This document shows, one piece after another, positions 35,950 through 46,971 of a stretch of DNA of 64,000 nt (the stretch's first letter is position 1; each line of letters opens with the position of its first letter). The stretch comes from Guyanagaster necrorhizus. Taxonomy: Eukaryota; Basidiomycota; Agaricomycetes; Agaricales; Physalacriaceae. The stretch lies in the NCBI RefSeq assembly GCF_019112545.1, contig NW_025064900.1, positions 820,772-884,771 of the forward strand, written 5' to 3'. The notes beneath the pieces were generated by a model. It made no database searches, had not been told where the DNA came from, and worked only from the letters and a program-made list of their open reading frames with translations. The translations under genes and the position numbers were made by a program.

Positions 35950-38900
35950 ATGGACATTGCGCATATTCCTCCATCCTCAGAGTCGGCGTCGACCGTTAAA
36001 GTGTCGTCACCGCTCAACCCTTCTTCCCCCAGACCTGAATGCCGACGGCGAGGGCATTCAGTACCAACGCTCAAAGAGCTGCCTGCCATCCCGCCATTAT
36101 CTGCCTCTACCTCATCACTGGCCACCACCATTCTGAGAGACAGAGAGTCTTCCTCGTTCCGCTCGCGGCCTCTATCCATGTCGTCAGGTGTCATTGACGA
36201 GTCCGTTTGGAAAATGTCTGTCGGAACGCCCACATCTCTTGGAGAATTGGCGTCGACATCGTTGGACAAAGACGAGTTCATTCCGAAGGAATCGCCGAAG
36301 CGCAGACATGCATTGCCCGCGGAGCAGAAGGAGGGTTGGGTTCCGACTAGACAGGTGAAGATCCTGCCATTTGGAACGTAACGGTATTGCTTACGATGAC
36401 TTAAGCGCGTGGATCGAGCGGAATCATCGATCCTGGGTAATGCACTCGATGTTGGCCAGAAAGTACTGATGTTGGGCGAAGTCTTCCTTGAATTTGCTCC
36501 AGTTCCAGTCCTGGAAGATATCGCGGGAATGCTGCTTCAGATATGGGACACCCTGCAGCTGGTAGATATATGTAATCTGCTTTCCTTCATTCATACCATC
36601 TCACTGGCTCTTAGATGAATCGTTTGCAATGCCTACGTCTGACGGAACGCTGTGCAAATATCCTTTTGTCGATTCGACAGGAAATACATGAAGCTGGTGA
36701 CATGGTCAGCACTGAGTTGACCCTTCCTATGTCGAAGCTTGCACTGTACGTTCTTCTTCGTGCCCTACGATTGCCGTGTAATCAATTTACGTGAAATCTT
36801 TAGCGCATTTAGCAGGGTCCGGGTTCTTCTTGAGAACCTCATTAGTTTTTCTTCCCTCAAGGCCCATGTTAAACGAAAGCAGATTTTAAAGCAAATGGCG
36901 GCCTGCAATTCCAGACTACAGGACGCTATGGGAATGTTTAATGTACGTGCTAGCTACAGACACTCATTTGTTTCCTGTTAATTCGTTTTTTTAGATCTCG
37001 ATCCAAATTCGTACCCTCAAGCATCTTCAGGAGTCAAACGAGGAAAGGAAGAAAGAAGCAGAGGTCATCATTGAGTCTCTGAGGCGGTACAATGCCCTTC
37101 AACCCACAGGCATACGGGAAGAGGAAACTACCCCCAAGCCGCCTGGCCTTCTCGGCCTCCCGAGTACTGGTTCCCGTACATCGCTCAACACTGGCCCTTT
37201 CAAATCTCCTTTATCTCGGTCACTCTCTTCCACATCTGAATATCACTCTCGGTCTACCCCTCTGCTCCCGGCATCTAGTTGATGAGGCCGATGCTGAGGG
37301 TCATGGTGTAGGCAGTGATGGTCCTTCCCCAGCAACGTTGTCAAAGGAAAGAGGGAAGGAAGTTGCGACTGATGACGCCGAATCTGTTTCCAGCACCGGG
37401 CACAATCGTGGTGAGTTGATCAAGATGGCGAGGAGGATTAGTATGCAGGGGATGGAAGATGTCTCGCCTGTCGCCGGAGTTCGAGTGACAGTAGTACAGA
37501 CAGCAGGAGGAAATGTCAAGAAATTTCTTCCATGGAGAGAGAAGATATGTTGGATCAAGAGTTTATCGAGATTGGTATCAATGCATTGTGTAAGACTACT
37601 ATGAATATGGACTTTAGTAGTGCATGTAGGCATTCCTTGTTGAAGAGCAATAATTGCAATGCTCTATTCCCAGCATGACAGAGTTTCAATTGAAGGAACA
37701 TGAGTAGAACATGTGGAATTATGACATGTATTGTAATTATGTAATCAATCTTGCTTTACTTGCATTCACACAGATATCCATGGTCGCAGGGCTGCGCCTC
37801 GAGACCTTGGATTCAGGACCGCTCGATTCTTGAAGAATCTCGCTTGACATCACAACGTTGCCGTGTTACGCTATCTGAATTCTTACACATTGTGGCGAAT
37901 GAGTCAAGGTTCGAAAGTAAACTTGAATCTACTAAGTTGGACCATCACTCCGTAGGCGTTTTCGTTATTCTGAAACCACATTTGGCTGACATGCTGGCGT
38001 AGTTATGAAGTCGACGACGAGGGAAAGATCGGGGGCTCGTCCTCTGATGTTTATAGGGGAACGTGGCTTGAACAAACTGTGGCTATCAAGGTTGTTGCAG
38101 AGACGACTCCAAGAAATCTATTCATCCGAGAGGTCGGGATCTGGAAGACGCTGCAACACCCGAACGTACTGGAGCTATATGGTGCCAGCAGTGCGAGTGG
38201 TGATCCACCGTGGTTCTTCGTCAGTCCCTATCTGAAGAACGGAACGTTGGTGGAGTTCTTGCGACGGGTGGACGGGGGCACGACTGGAGGATTATCCGAT
38301 TCGCGGAATTCTATGGGTGCTGGCTGGAAGGGATGGGACCTTCTAAAGTTCATGCATGAGGTCGCCGAGGGAATGGCATACCTGCATAGTAACGGCGTGT
38401 TGCATGGAGATCTCAAGGTTGTCTTCTATTTATTGGTTTTGACCCCAATCGATGACCATTTAACAGGCATCTAATGTTCTTGTCGATAATGGGCTTTGCT
38501 GCGTCATCTCTGACTTTGGTCAGAGCGAGATGAAATCGGAAGCCTGTCGCATCAGTGGGATGCCCCTGCCTTGTAAGTTTCGATGTTGTGAACTCTGAAT
38601 CCCGCACTCATCATTACTCTACAGACGGCACATTGAGGTGGCAGGCGCCGGAATTGATGATGGGTCTAAGCCAGCTGACTACTGAGATGGACGTGTATGC
38701 ATTTGCGATGTGCTGTATCGAGATTCTGTCCATGGGACGAATGCCCTGGCCATTCATGGATGATTATGCCGTTAGGAATTTGGTCCTTGGTAAGTTACTC
38801 TAAATCTACCCCTAAAAATGTCCTAATAATTGTACCAGTGAAAGATTCTCGTCCCGATATTCCATCGACGCATTTCAGTACTTCAGCTTTGCAAGACTTG

Positions 38901-40404
38901 ATTGGAACATGTTGGCAGAGGGAGCCGTCCCTGCGTCCAAACTTCTCCACGATCGTTCAAGAATTGAAGCAGATGCGAAAAAGCTCGGAATTACCTGAGG
39001 TCGTCTCGCTAAAATTCCCTGAATGGCGGGACAACGAAAGTTTCGAGTTCCGTGTCTCGCGTCCTAGCCCCGACATGCATCCTGTACCTTTGTTACCTGG
39101 CACGCCTCGTGAGTCTCTAAATCTCTTGGCGGGATTTTTCTCATCCATTTATAGCTCGCGACTTGACTCTCGGTCCGCTGCAAGGTTCTCCTTCAGCATC
39201 ATTCCGTACCGCTCGAGACATGTCGGCCTCACCTCCAATGCCGTCTCTTCCGTTCCGAGAGGCTCCCATGAATGTCCACATGCCTGAACCCATGGCATAC
39301 ATTTCGTCAGCGCCTTCGAGCCACGCTTCTTCCACTGCCGAGTCGACCACCCCCAGTTTCCAGTCAGAAGATGAAAGCATTCGCAATATGATGGAATACG
39401 ACGGTTATGATTCTCCACCCGTTGCTGAAGCCCGGGATGAACGCAGGTACAGGCTACTTTTGACCCACGAGTTCCATCCGTCTCGTAGGTTTTGACGTCT
39501 AGATGCATCATTTGAAATAGGCTAATCTTTGGGCACAGTCACCCTGCCATTATGGACCCCGTCTCAGGTGTACCTCGGCGCTGTTGGATACTTACAGAAG
39601 CCAGAGGGTGCCTTTGTAACCTTGTTCAACTGTGTCAATCCAGAGAAATCGCCTGATGAGCATCCGGTTGGGATGTCGTCGGTACATGGATATGGCGAGG
39701 TTACGGTGCAGATTCACCGGCCAGACCAGCGTAGCGCCGCCCAAAAGGATGCTTTTCCTAGCACATCTTCGTGAGTAATATACCTATTGACGATCAAGCA
39801 CCGCGTCATTGATATCATTGTTCTTCTAGGCGACGATATTCCCACCCGCTTCGTGCCGGACATAAGACCGCATTTCTGCACACGGAGACAACAGTTTACA
39901 CATATGTTGAGAACCTAGATGCGCCGAGGAAGTGGTTCAAGGCTAATGTTGACGAGATCCTGGCGACATACGGAACCCAACATCGTATCCAGAAGGAGGA
40001 CCTCTTCCTGGGTAGGTGGTTCTAGATCTGTACCCGTAGTGCCTTATTCTGAGCTAGCCATTTAGTTATCGGAACATTAACTACTCCCGATTATGCGTTG
40101 TTTGTCAGTCATGGACATCCAGATGGGCAAGTGCGTTATCTGATTAATTGTTTAGCGTTATCATTTACTGACGCGACGTTCGCAATAGGCCTACTTTGAT
40201 GTTCTCCCTCCTGGAAATGGTCAGCCGTGGGGTGTGATCAAAACCGACAACGAGGTTCCCTCTGAACTCGGTGGTCCTTCTTATCACGAGGACCTTCCTT
40301 TCGTGTCTACCAGCAAGATATCCAGAAACGGCTCTCGGGATGCCACCGTTCTCATCGCTCGACTACGCTTTAAACCTGACGTTTTAGAACCGACGTCAAT
40401 GTAA
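35950..40404 (+). CDS. MLKL-like TKL kinase with C-terminal domain, interrupted by a solo LTR
   Basis: A Ser/Pro-rich N-terminus (exon 1, 35,950-36,354) is followed by a helical region in exons 36,406-36,561, 36,615-36,745, 36,804-36,942 and 36,995 on. That region has features of the MLKL/HeLo-type four-helix domain often seen on agaricomycete TKL kinases. The kinase domain (from about 37,970) has VAIK, HGDLKASNVLVD, SDFGQSE, WQAPELM and CWQREPSLRPNF. Its glycine loop is short and degenerate (KIGGSSSDVY). A Ser-rich linker leads to a C-terminal domain (LPLWTPSQVYLGAVGYL, then TLFN) ending MLKL-like proteins of this type. A 299-bp solo LTR sits in the linker at 37,589-37,887. The frame also changes near 37,276 and 37,440-37,520; unrecognised introns or true frameshifts could explain this. 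In metazoans MLKL executes necroptosis; a fungal role in regulated death is inference. The gene may be dying or may splice around the insertion. Confidence 0.7.
37589..37887. mobile_element. Solo LTR, 299 bp, with 5-bp target duplication
   Basis: The element begins TGTAAGA and ends TCTTACA, which are inverted copies with TG...CA ends. It is flanked on both sides by CATTG (37,584-37,588 and 37,888-37,892). TG...CA ends, short inverted termini and a 5-bp duplication are the marks of an LTR left by recombination between two LTRs. Removing it joins GINAL to WRMSQGSKVNLNLLSWTIT in one frame, as expected for this kinase family. No open reading frame lies within. The strand of the parent element cannot be told. 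Confidence 0.8.
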
Positions 40405-40860
40405 TCTACTCAGATCAGTCTGCATTCCTGCTCCCGCCTCCCATTCTTCAATCTAGCATCAGAAACACACCATACGTGTGGAATCATGACTTCTCGCATT
40501 TTACGGACTTAGAGCATATCTTACTTTGGCATTACTTATTATTGATATCCACTGCATTCGCATCCTTGTGTCCAATTACCAGATTCAACAATTGTATCTA
40601 GATTGTAATATGCCAAATCACCTGTAACCTGAAGAGATAGTTGTTGCACCAGCTGTCGACTCTGTGAACATGATGAGTAGGGAAGAGTGAAAGCGATGCC
40701 GTATTAATGCGTATTTGTTTCTCCTTCGCATTTCCGGTTCGGACTGAACGAATCAGGTGATCGTGACACGAAATGGCTCCTTACACGAAATAGCCTGCCC
40801 TAAAGTGGCAAAATCAGTGCTTGCGACAGGGGCGCCATCTTTTACTGACAACGACGCACC
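40405..40860. other. Intergenic, nothing recognised
   Basis: This is the 3' flank of the kinase gene and the 5' flank of the next gene. No motif or frame of note was seen. Confidence 0.4.
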
Positions 40861-41788
40861 ATGACCATCCTATTACCTGCCGAATCCGAGTCTGAATTGC
40901 TTTTGGCGAACAACGCTCCCATCTCTCCCTCCAATTTCTATGGAGAATCTAGTGCTCGACGTTCTTCACGGCTGAAAATGTCCAGCGTAGCAAGATTGCC
41001 CCTGAAGCGCCCAGCATCGACAACTGTGGAGACAGATGCCTCAGTGAAGATTCTGAAGAAGCAGACATTGGATGAGAAGAAAGCCCTGCGTGGCTTGTAT
41101 ATTCGCGATATTATTCATTGCTGATAAAAGACTTGGAGAATACTATTTTGGTTCATGTGAAAAAGGGGGCTCGAGATGTTGCAATGGTTAACTGTCTTCG
41201 GGCTCATTGCGACTGCCTTGAGCCTCTGCTGCCATCCCTCACCACGTTCGAACATTTATCGACTCTGTACTCGCATCACCTGCGTTTACTTCCTCCCCTG
41301 CCTCCTCTACGGAATCTCCCCTCAATAGGTCTCCACAGTTTCTACCCCGCCGTCGTAATACTGTGAACGACGCGGATACAACTGTTGCTCGTGCCCGTCT
41401 CGCAGAGAATAGGCCTACGCCGCGCACTCCCGCACGCCGCCGTGACGTCGTGCCACCGAGAACGCTCACTGACGAAAAGCGGAAGCAACGGCACGAACTA
41501 CCTTTTTTTACTGAGGAACAAGAGGCGGCTTTGCGCGATTGGAAGGAAACTGTTGCTCCGTGGGATCGTCGTCGCAAGGCCATCGCGAAAGCGGACGCAG
41601 AGCTGTACTGGTATCACTTCTTTTGGTTCATCGTCGTGTTGAACTGGTCAATCATATCTGTCTCCGTCGTTATTCTCTTTCAATTCGTATTCAGGTTTGG
41701 ACGTCGGCAGCTACTATCTTCCTCCTTTCTCCTCTCACTGTTTTGTTTCATTGCTCTCTCATTGTTCTGTCCGAAACATTTTTACTAG
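40861..41788 (+). CDS. Unrecognised gene, Ser/Pro- and Arg-rich; exons not resolved
   Basis: The first exon (40,861-41,089) encodes a Ser/Arg/Lys-rich N-terminus with SARRSSRLKMSSVARLPLKR and a DEKKAL end. A 41-nt intron (GTGGCT...AAAAG) would join it to LENTILVHVKKGARDVAMVN with CLRAHCDCLEPLLPSL. Further on, a frame reads DSVLASPAFTSSPASSTESP and then RRRDVVPPRTLTDEKRKQRH and ELPFFTEEQEAALRDWKETV. A hydrophobic stretch with YWYHFFWFIVVLNW comes near the end. A change of frame near 41,255 lies between the second and third parts and is not explained by a clear intron, so either an intron was missed or the gene is damaged. No family was recognised. Confidence 0.45.
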
Positions 41789-42062
41789 AGCATCCATTTT
41801 ATCAACGGGGGTGTATATCGCTCCACCCCGAATGCATCCAACTCGTTCATCGTACTTCGCATTATTAATCCGTCCACAGGTTGTTTACCGTCAATTCCTT
41901 CCACTGCATTACCTAACCATACACAACACACAATCTTTCAGTATTGTATCATTAGATTTTTCCGTACCCAAATCCTCTGTATCTGTATAGTATCTACTAG
42001 ACAGGACTCAAAAAATGGAGTTGGTTTGTTACTTGGTCCGGAATAATTAAATAACTAATTAT
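41789..42062. other. Intergenic; AT-rich near-palindrome at 42,047-42,068
   Basis: An AT-rich near-palindrome (AATTAAATAACTAATTATT) sits about 40 bp before the RG-rich gene. A closely similar one lies at 16,215-16,243. Its role, if any, is unknown. Confidence 0.4.
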
Positions 42063-43442
42063 TCTACCACCATCGCGGTCAAGCCATATTTCAATCAATG
42101 ACCAATGTCGGAGCCTGGTCCGTCCGCTTCGACAACCAGTGCCAGTCGTGGTAGAGGCCGAGGAAAATCCAGGGGTGGCTTAGGAAAATACCTACGTGCT
42201 CGTGGTCGAGGGCGTGGATATGGTCGACCAGCGGAATTCCACCAACGGCTGGTCCTAGAGGACGAGGCAGCAGTCGAGGAAGACGATGAAGAAAAGGCCG
42301 AGAGGGAACGCAAGTTCTCCAAGCGGCATCTGGGCACCAATGCAGACAGATACGCTGAGCCAGACCCAGAGCTCGATTCCGATGGTGCGTCGCTTTCGTG
42401 CATATCACTGATTCGCGTCCTGATTTTCGCTAGGCGAACCAATAATCGAACCAGAAGTGGACCTGTCATCGTTCCTGCAGCGACAAAAGTTGTCCGACAA
42501 CCCGGGGTCGTCGCTGCAAACAATACCACCCGATAACAACGATGACATAGATCATTCCCTAGCGCATATATCTTCCCGTGGTATAGGGTCAGAGGCACCG
42601 TCGCGCAAAGGAAAAGTCGAGCAGATTGTATGGGACGACGAGCTTGATGAATTGTCAAGGGAAAAGGCAGTAGCTGACGCTAATCGAGGTTCGGTTTTCC
42701 TTTATAATAACGATACTGTACATTCACTCAGCCTTAGTTAGACCTGAAATCTCGTTTTCGCGCCAAATCCGAACGACTCCGGAAGAAGCCCACTGCCCCT
42801 ACTGCTCGAGAAAGAAAACAAGGCGAGTCACAGAATTTTGTGTCGTAGGATGTGGGACTGAGTTTTTTCAGAGGCTTCTTACGTCAGTGCTCCAGCGTTA
42901 CCGCTCCCTGAAGGCGCTGCGCCAAAGGACCCCAAAGCGGATATGGAGGATTTCCTTGATAACCTTTTAGGCTGATTATTACTCGTCGGGACAGAGAGAG
43001 GACTGGCATCACAAAGCTACATACTTTTATGCGATTCACTGTTATCTGCCTTCGACCCCTCTTCCAGTACCTAGCGAGCCAAGAAGCTATACTGCTACAT
43101 CATGTTTGTTACGACGTCCATCTTTTTTCGTACAAGGGTCGTTGGATATAGCAACAGATGCATGAAGCTGCACTTGACCCTGGGTCAGCCCTGAACCCAT
43201 CGTTGCCCTTTTACTGTCACGCTTGGATGTTGTGGGTCTTGCGTCAGCGAGCGTGCGAAGAGGAACGGTTCCAGTACTAATCTGCCAGCTACATCGCGAT
43301 CTTCACTTCATAGAGACCGTGCCTTTGTACTCTTTTCCTGGGCCCCGAGTGTTCTGGCATTCAGAAGATGAGACGTAGAATGCTGAGTGTTCGGAGCACG
43401 TTTGGTGCGGATTTTTGTACACCCGTAGTGGCGCGCCGCCTC
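42063..43442 (+). repeat. Right arm of inverted repeat carrying the RG-rich gene
   Basis: This is the reverse complement match of about 17,336-18,773. Compared with the left arm, about 75 bp of 3' flank is missing near 43,133 and the end falls at the same CCGCCTCGG. Beyond that point the left copy continues into the esterase fragment and the right copy into MYND pseudogene sequence. Confidence 0.85.
42105..42975 (+). CDS. RG-rich acidic conserved protein, function unknown (right copy)
   Basis: Four exons (42,105-42,384; 42,434-42,688; 42,742-42,822; 42,872-42,975) of the same lengths as in the left copy give 239 residues. The differences are about seven substitutions, for example Gly to Ser in the N-terminal tail and Gly to Asn in the final DFLDNLLG. 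The RG repeats, the acidic stretch and the GC-AG third intron are all kept. Both copies look fully coding, so there has been little time or selection has held both. The promoter regions differ from about 30-40 bp ahead of the ATG, so the two copies could be expressed differently. Function is not known. Confidence 0.75.
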
Positions 43443-43444
43443 GG

Positions 43445-44100
43445 AAAAACTATCGATGTCCATGTGATTTCGCGGGCCCTGAAACCCCTGTTTGAGGGCA
43501 ACATCTGGATAGGGAGGAGACATTGACCATCCATGCGGGTTTATCACGTATTGCCGGTGCGTATGAGGCAAAGGTGTTGGCCGGCTTGAGGAGATTATTT
43601 CCAGATTTCCCTATCGTCATTCAGGCTCGCAGCCATTTTACCTAAGCGATGCATGCCCGTGTAAAAATGGTCTCCATGATCGTCGCAAGTGTGTGTCGCA
43701 TCTCATATAGCTTATTCTCACTCACTCATATTTCGCGGATTTTCCCATGAGCTTGACTTTCAAAAACTCCAACCTTGTCGTCGCCTCTTGACTACGGTAT
43801 TTCCGAGAAGAGTTGGCGCATGGCCTCACACATCAAATTTCAGACACCCTCATTTTTAACGTAAGTTAGACTCGCTAAGATTTGAGCACTGGTTTCTAAC
43901 GCGCATATTTAATCATTTATATTAGGCGTTCAGCCGTTGTGAAGCGAATGCCGAAGCCCAGGTCCTCACCGGGTGAGATGCCTAACTGGTGCTTAACCTA
44001 GTTCCTACCAATAATCCATAAGGAAGTCTTTTTTGAAGCAAGCCCGACCTCGCAAGCTGTACGGATTTTACGCTGTACGTACGCAGCTGACTGAGCACCT
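43445..44100 (+). pseudogene. Decayed MYND-family gene, right copy
   Basis: Starting right at the repeat break, a forward frame reads ETLTIHAGLSRIAGAYEAKV and then LAGLRRLFPDFP. This corresponds to the TLTIH and IVGAYEAEVLAGQVFEEILH region of the MYND gene at 23,193-25,000. Near 43,925 SRCEANAEAQVLTG matches its NRHEAEADAKIL block, and near 44,020-44,080 a GSLF, then KLYGFYAV, match its C-terminus. The MYND finger itself is missing, and stops and frame shifts separate the pieces. Confidence 0.6.
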
Positions 44101-44765
44101 CAGGAAAATGTGTTTAGATTACTCAATCAATGATGACTCAAATGTTTGAATGGAATTTGGACAAGGCATTTTGGGTCAAAGTAGGAAAGGAGAGCACGCT
44201 GTCGGATGTGTGTCATTATGGATCATTAGCTGCGCGGATGACCCTCTTCGCTTTTGGCTTGCTGAATTGGTCGCAGTGGCGCAAAACCTCCCAATCTCCA
44301 TTTCAAACCGCGTTCGGTACTTATAAGTGGTTTCTCTAAGAAGAAATGTTTATTAACCGAAAATAATACCCGGCTGTTCCTTGGTCTCTATGGTCTGTGT
44401 CCATAGTCGCTATCTGATCCCCTTCAAGATATGGTAGTGGTGTTCCTTCAGGTATGCAATGGAACGCGCTGATAACGGTGGATTGATATGTTTTTCGTGT
44501 CTACAGGTAACGATGATTATTACCGAGTGCAATCGTGCCCATGAAGGAAAGAATAATGCTTTGGCACTGCTGCGTTACCATGGATATAAAACGGCGCGGA
44601 CTTGTTTCAAAAATCGCGGGCTCGGACTATCTACGATTTCGGCTCCAGAGGCTCTTCACCCATACATTCGCCGGAACTCAAATCTCAACGGCCAGTGGTG
44701 CAGCAGTACAAAATTTGAATTCATTGCCTCGTCTGGTCCCCTTTCCCCTCATCGACTCCTCCGTC
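44101..44765. other. 5' flank of the right GT61 gene, no other gene recognised
   Basis: The last 60-100 bases resemble the 5' flank of the left GT61 gene. A 69-residue forward frame at 44,130-44,339 has no family motif. Confidence 0.4.
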
Positions 44766-46447
44766 ATGTTCTTCCGACCCACTTTTTCTCGCAGGGACTC
44801 TATTCTACTAATGCTGGGAGTGCTGTTGACGCGTCTCCTCGCTATCGTTCTCTCTCAGTCTTTCTCGGATAATAATATCGATATCAATTCCCATCTCCAA
44901 CACGTTCACGATGTTCTCCTGCCTCCTCCATCCTCGAGAGAAGATGTTTCGCCTGAGGTGACCCAGCCGGGCGAAATTGCTATGATGACTGCGGAATCTT
45001 CGATGCCATTGCAGATTGTCCACGGTGATCTACCACACACATCCATCGTGCATCATGCTCCCGGATGGACGCTCTTCAGAAATCTGTACATGTCTGACGG
45101 CACCCTATTCCTTCTCTCTTCGAATCGCTCCTTCCCCGAGTTCCGTCTAATGACCAGCTCTGGCGTGCCCATGAAGAACACGCCAGAAAATGCAGCGTTA
45201 AGCGAGCCAACATCCCAGCACATGAATTACATTACTCCTTTAGAGGCTCAGCAACGTTGGGGAGGAGCGACAAAAAATCGCGTATCAACTGTGGAAGGCA
45301 ATACGGTATGTTTCTTGAACTCAGTTGATTGCCTTGTCTCACGTCACGCTCCTAGCTTCTCGTAAACGAATCGAGTCAATTCCTGGGACACTTCTATCAC
45401 CTAGTCGCTGAGCTCTTTTTCGGCGTACAAGCCTTCTGGCACGGGGCCTTCTCGGTAGCTTCCGCTGCTAATACTAATTCTGCGAAATTCACCCATCCCG
45501 CTCCGCCCACATTGGACCGTGTTATATTTGCCAATAGTGATGGGAATGGGTGGCGTGACTACTCTGGATTCAACGCGTACTTTATGCGCGCAGCGTTCCC
45601 CTCGCTTGCCATTGAAGATAAGCAGGAGTGGGAGGATCGAATAGCAGCTACCTCGGGATCGTCTGTTGATCGTGCATGGCATTTCCCGCTTGTTCTCCTC
45701 ACTGATCGGAGTGCTTCCCATCGCGGTGCGCTGTGCGGAAGTCAGACTCAACGGATTGCATCCGAGGCCTGGCAATACATGCGCGAGCGCTCTCGGCTCA
45801 TGGGGATCAAGGTCGGTGGGTGGTGGGAGCCCGTTCGTGCGTCTGTGTTGAAGTTCGCTGGTCTGGACGTCGTCAGGCGGGACGAGGACGACCTCCCGAT
45901 GCCGGATAAGGTCGTCATCACGTATATCAGCCGGCAGGGTACATCGAGGAGGAGGCTCACGGATGAGGCGCATGACTCGTTGGTAACGGCTCTGCAAGAA
46001 TTGGTTGAGAGGAAGAAGGAAGAAGGCTGGGAACTCAATGTGATACAGGCTGAGCGCATGTCGAGGGATGCTCAGCTACATGTTGCGGCCCGGACGACGA
46101 TCCTCCTTGGAGTGCATGGAAATGGACTGACGCATCTTCTATTCATGCCCCCTACGAGGGTGTCCACGGTCATTGAGATCTTCTATCCTGGGGGATTTGC
46201 ACACGATTACCACTGGACGACGCGAGCGCTCGGAATGTCGCATGTCGCGGTGTGGAATGATACGTTCGTGCTGATTATGTTTGTTCCTATTTGAATTGAC
46301 GCTGATGCTGTGCTATGTACCAGTTTTTACACGCATCCGAGCGAGCCTGATATTGACTACCCCGAAGGATTTCAAGGGGACTATATTCCGGTCCATGGAC
46401 CAACAGTCGCCAAGATAGTTGAGGGCCGCATTGCAGAGAGATTTTGA
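44766..46447 (+). CDS. GT61-family (DUF563) glycosyltransferase, right copy
   Basis: Three exons (44,766-45,305; 45,356-46,263; 46,324-46,447) give 523 residues. It has the same design as the left copy: a type II membrane anchor, a variable stem of about 60 residues, then the GT61 domain with ILLGVHGNGLTHLLFMPP. The stem differs most between copies (SQSFSDNNIDINSHLQHV against PPYLLDSNIITINNHLQHI), while the catalytic C-terminal half is nearly the same. The frame extends upstream of the chosen ATG, but the left copy and the anchor position support this start. Here the second intron is 60 nt and contains a stop, unlike the left copy. Both genes look functional. Confidence 0.85.
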
Positions 46448-46971
46448 TGACATAAAATGTCCTGACCCGTTACTGAGTCCTGCTTATTATTGTTAACTAC
46501 TATTCGATGGATTCTGAATTTATTTGCCGTACAGAAAAGTACTGGGTTGTCATGAAGTAATGAACATCCGAAGAGGGAAACGCGTGGCAACCGTTATCGA
46601 TGGCCGTGTATTCTCTACAACACTTCCCGTTACAGTTCCCGACATACTTTAAGTTTGATTACTGCAGCGTGAGTGAAACCCTCAGATCTCGCCTCGTTCC
46701 TACATGATCCCTCTCCTCTGGCCTTGCATGAAAGTAAGTCGTTTGTCGTTTGTCGTTCGCCTGAATCAAGAAAAGTGTGGGTTTTTCGACAGATGGATAT
46801 TTTTCACCGTGATTAACATGGTGACACATATCAAGGTAATCGAGAGAGCAATACACGAAGGTGTCCTGAAATAGCAGGCATCATAGATATGCTTAAGCGC
46901 CAAGGAACATCCGGCCCTCCATCAAAGCATGAAAAAGACCCTGGAGCTCATTGCTTACCCCAATACTCACC
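46448..46971. other. Intergenic, nothing recognised
   Basis: This stretch lies between the GT61 gene and the RBR ligase gene. No motif or convincing frame was seen. Confidence 0.4.
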
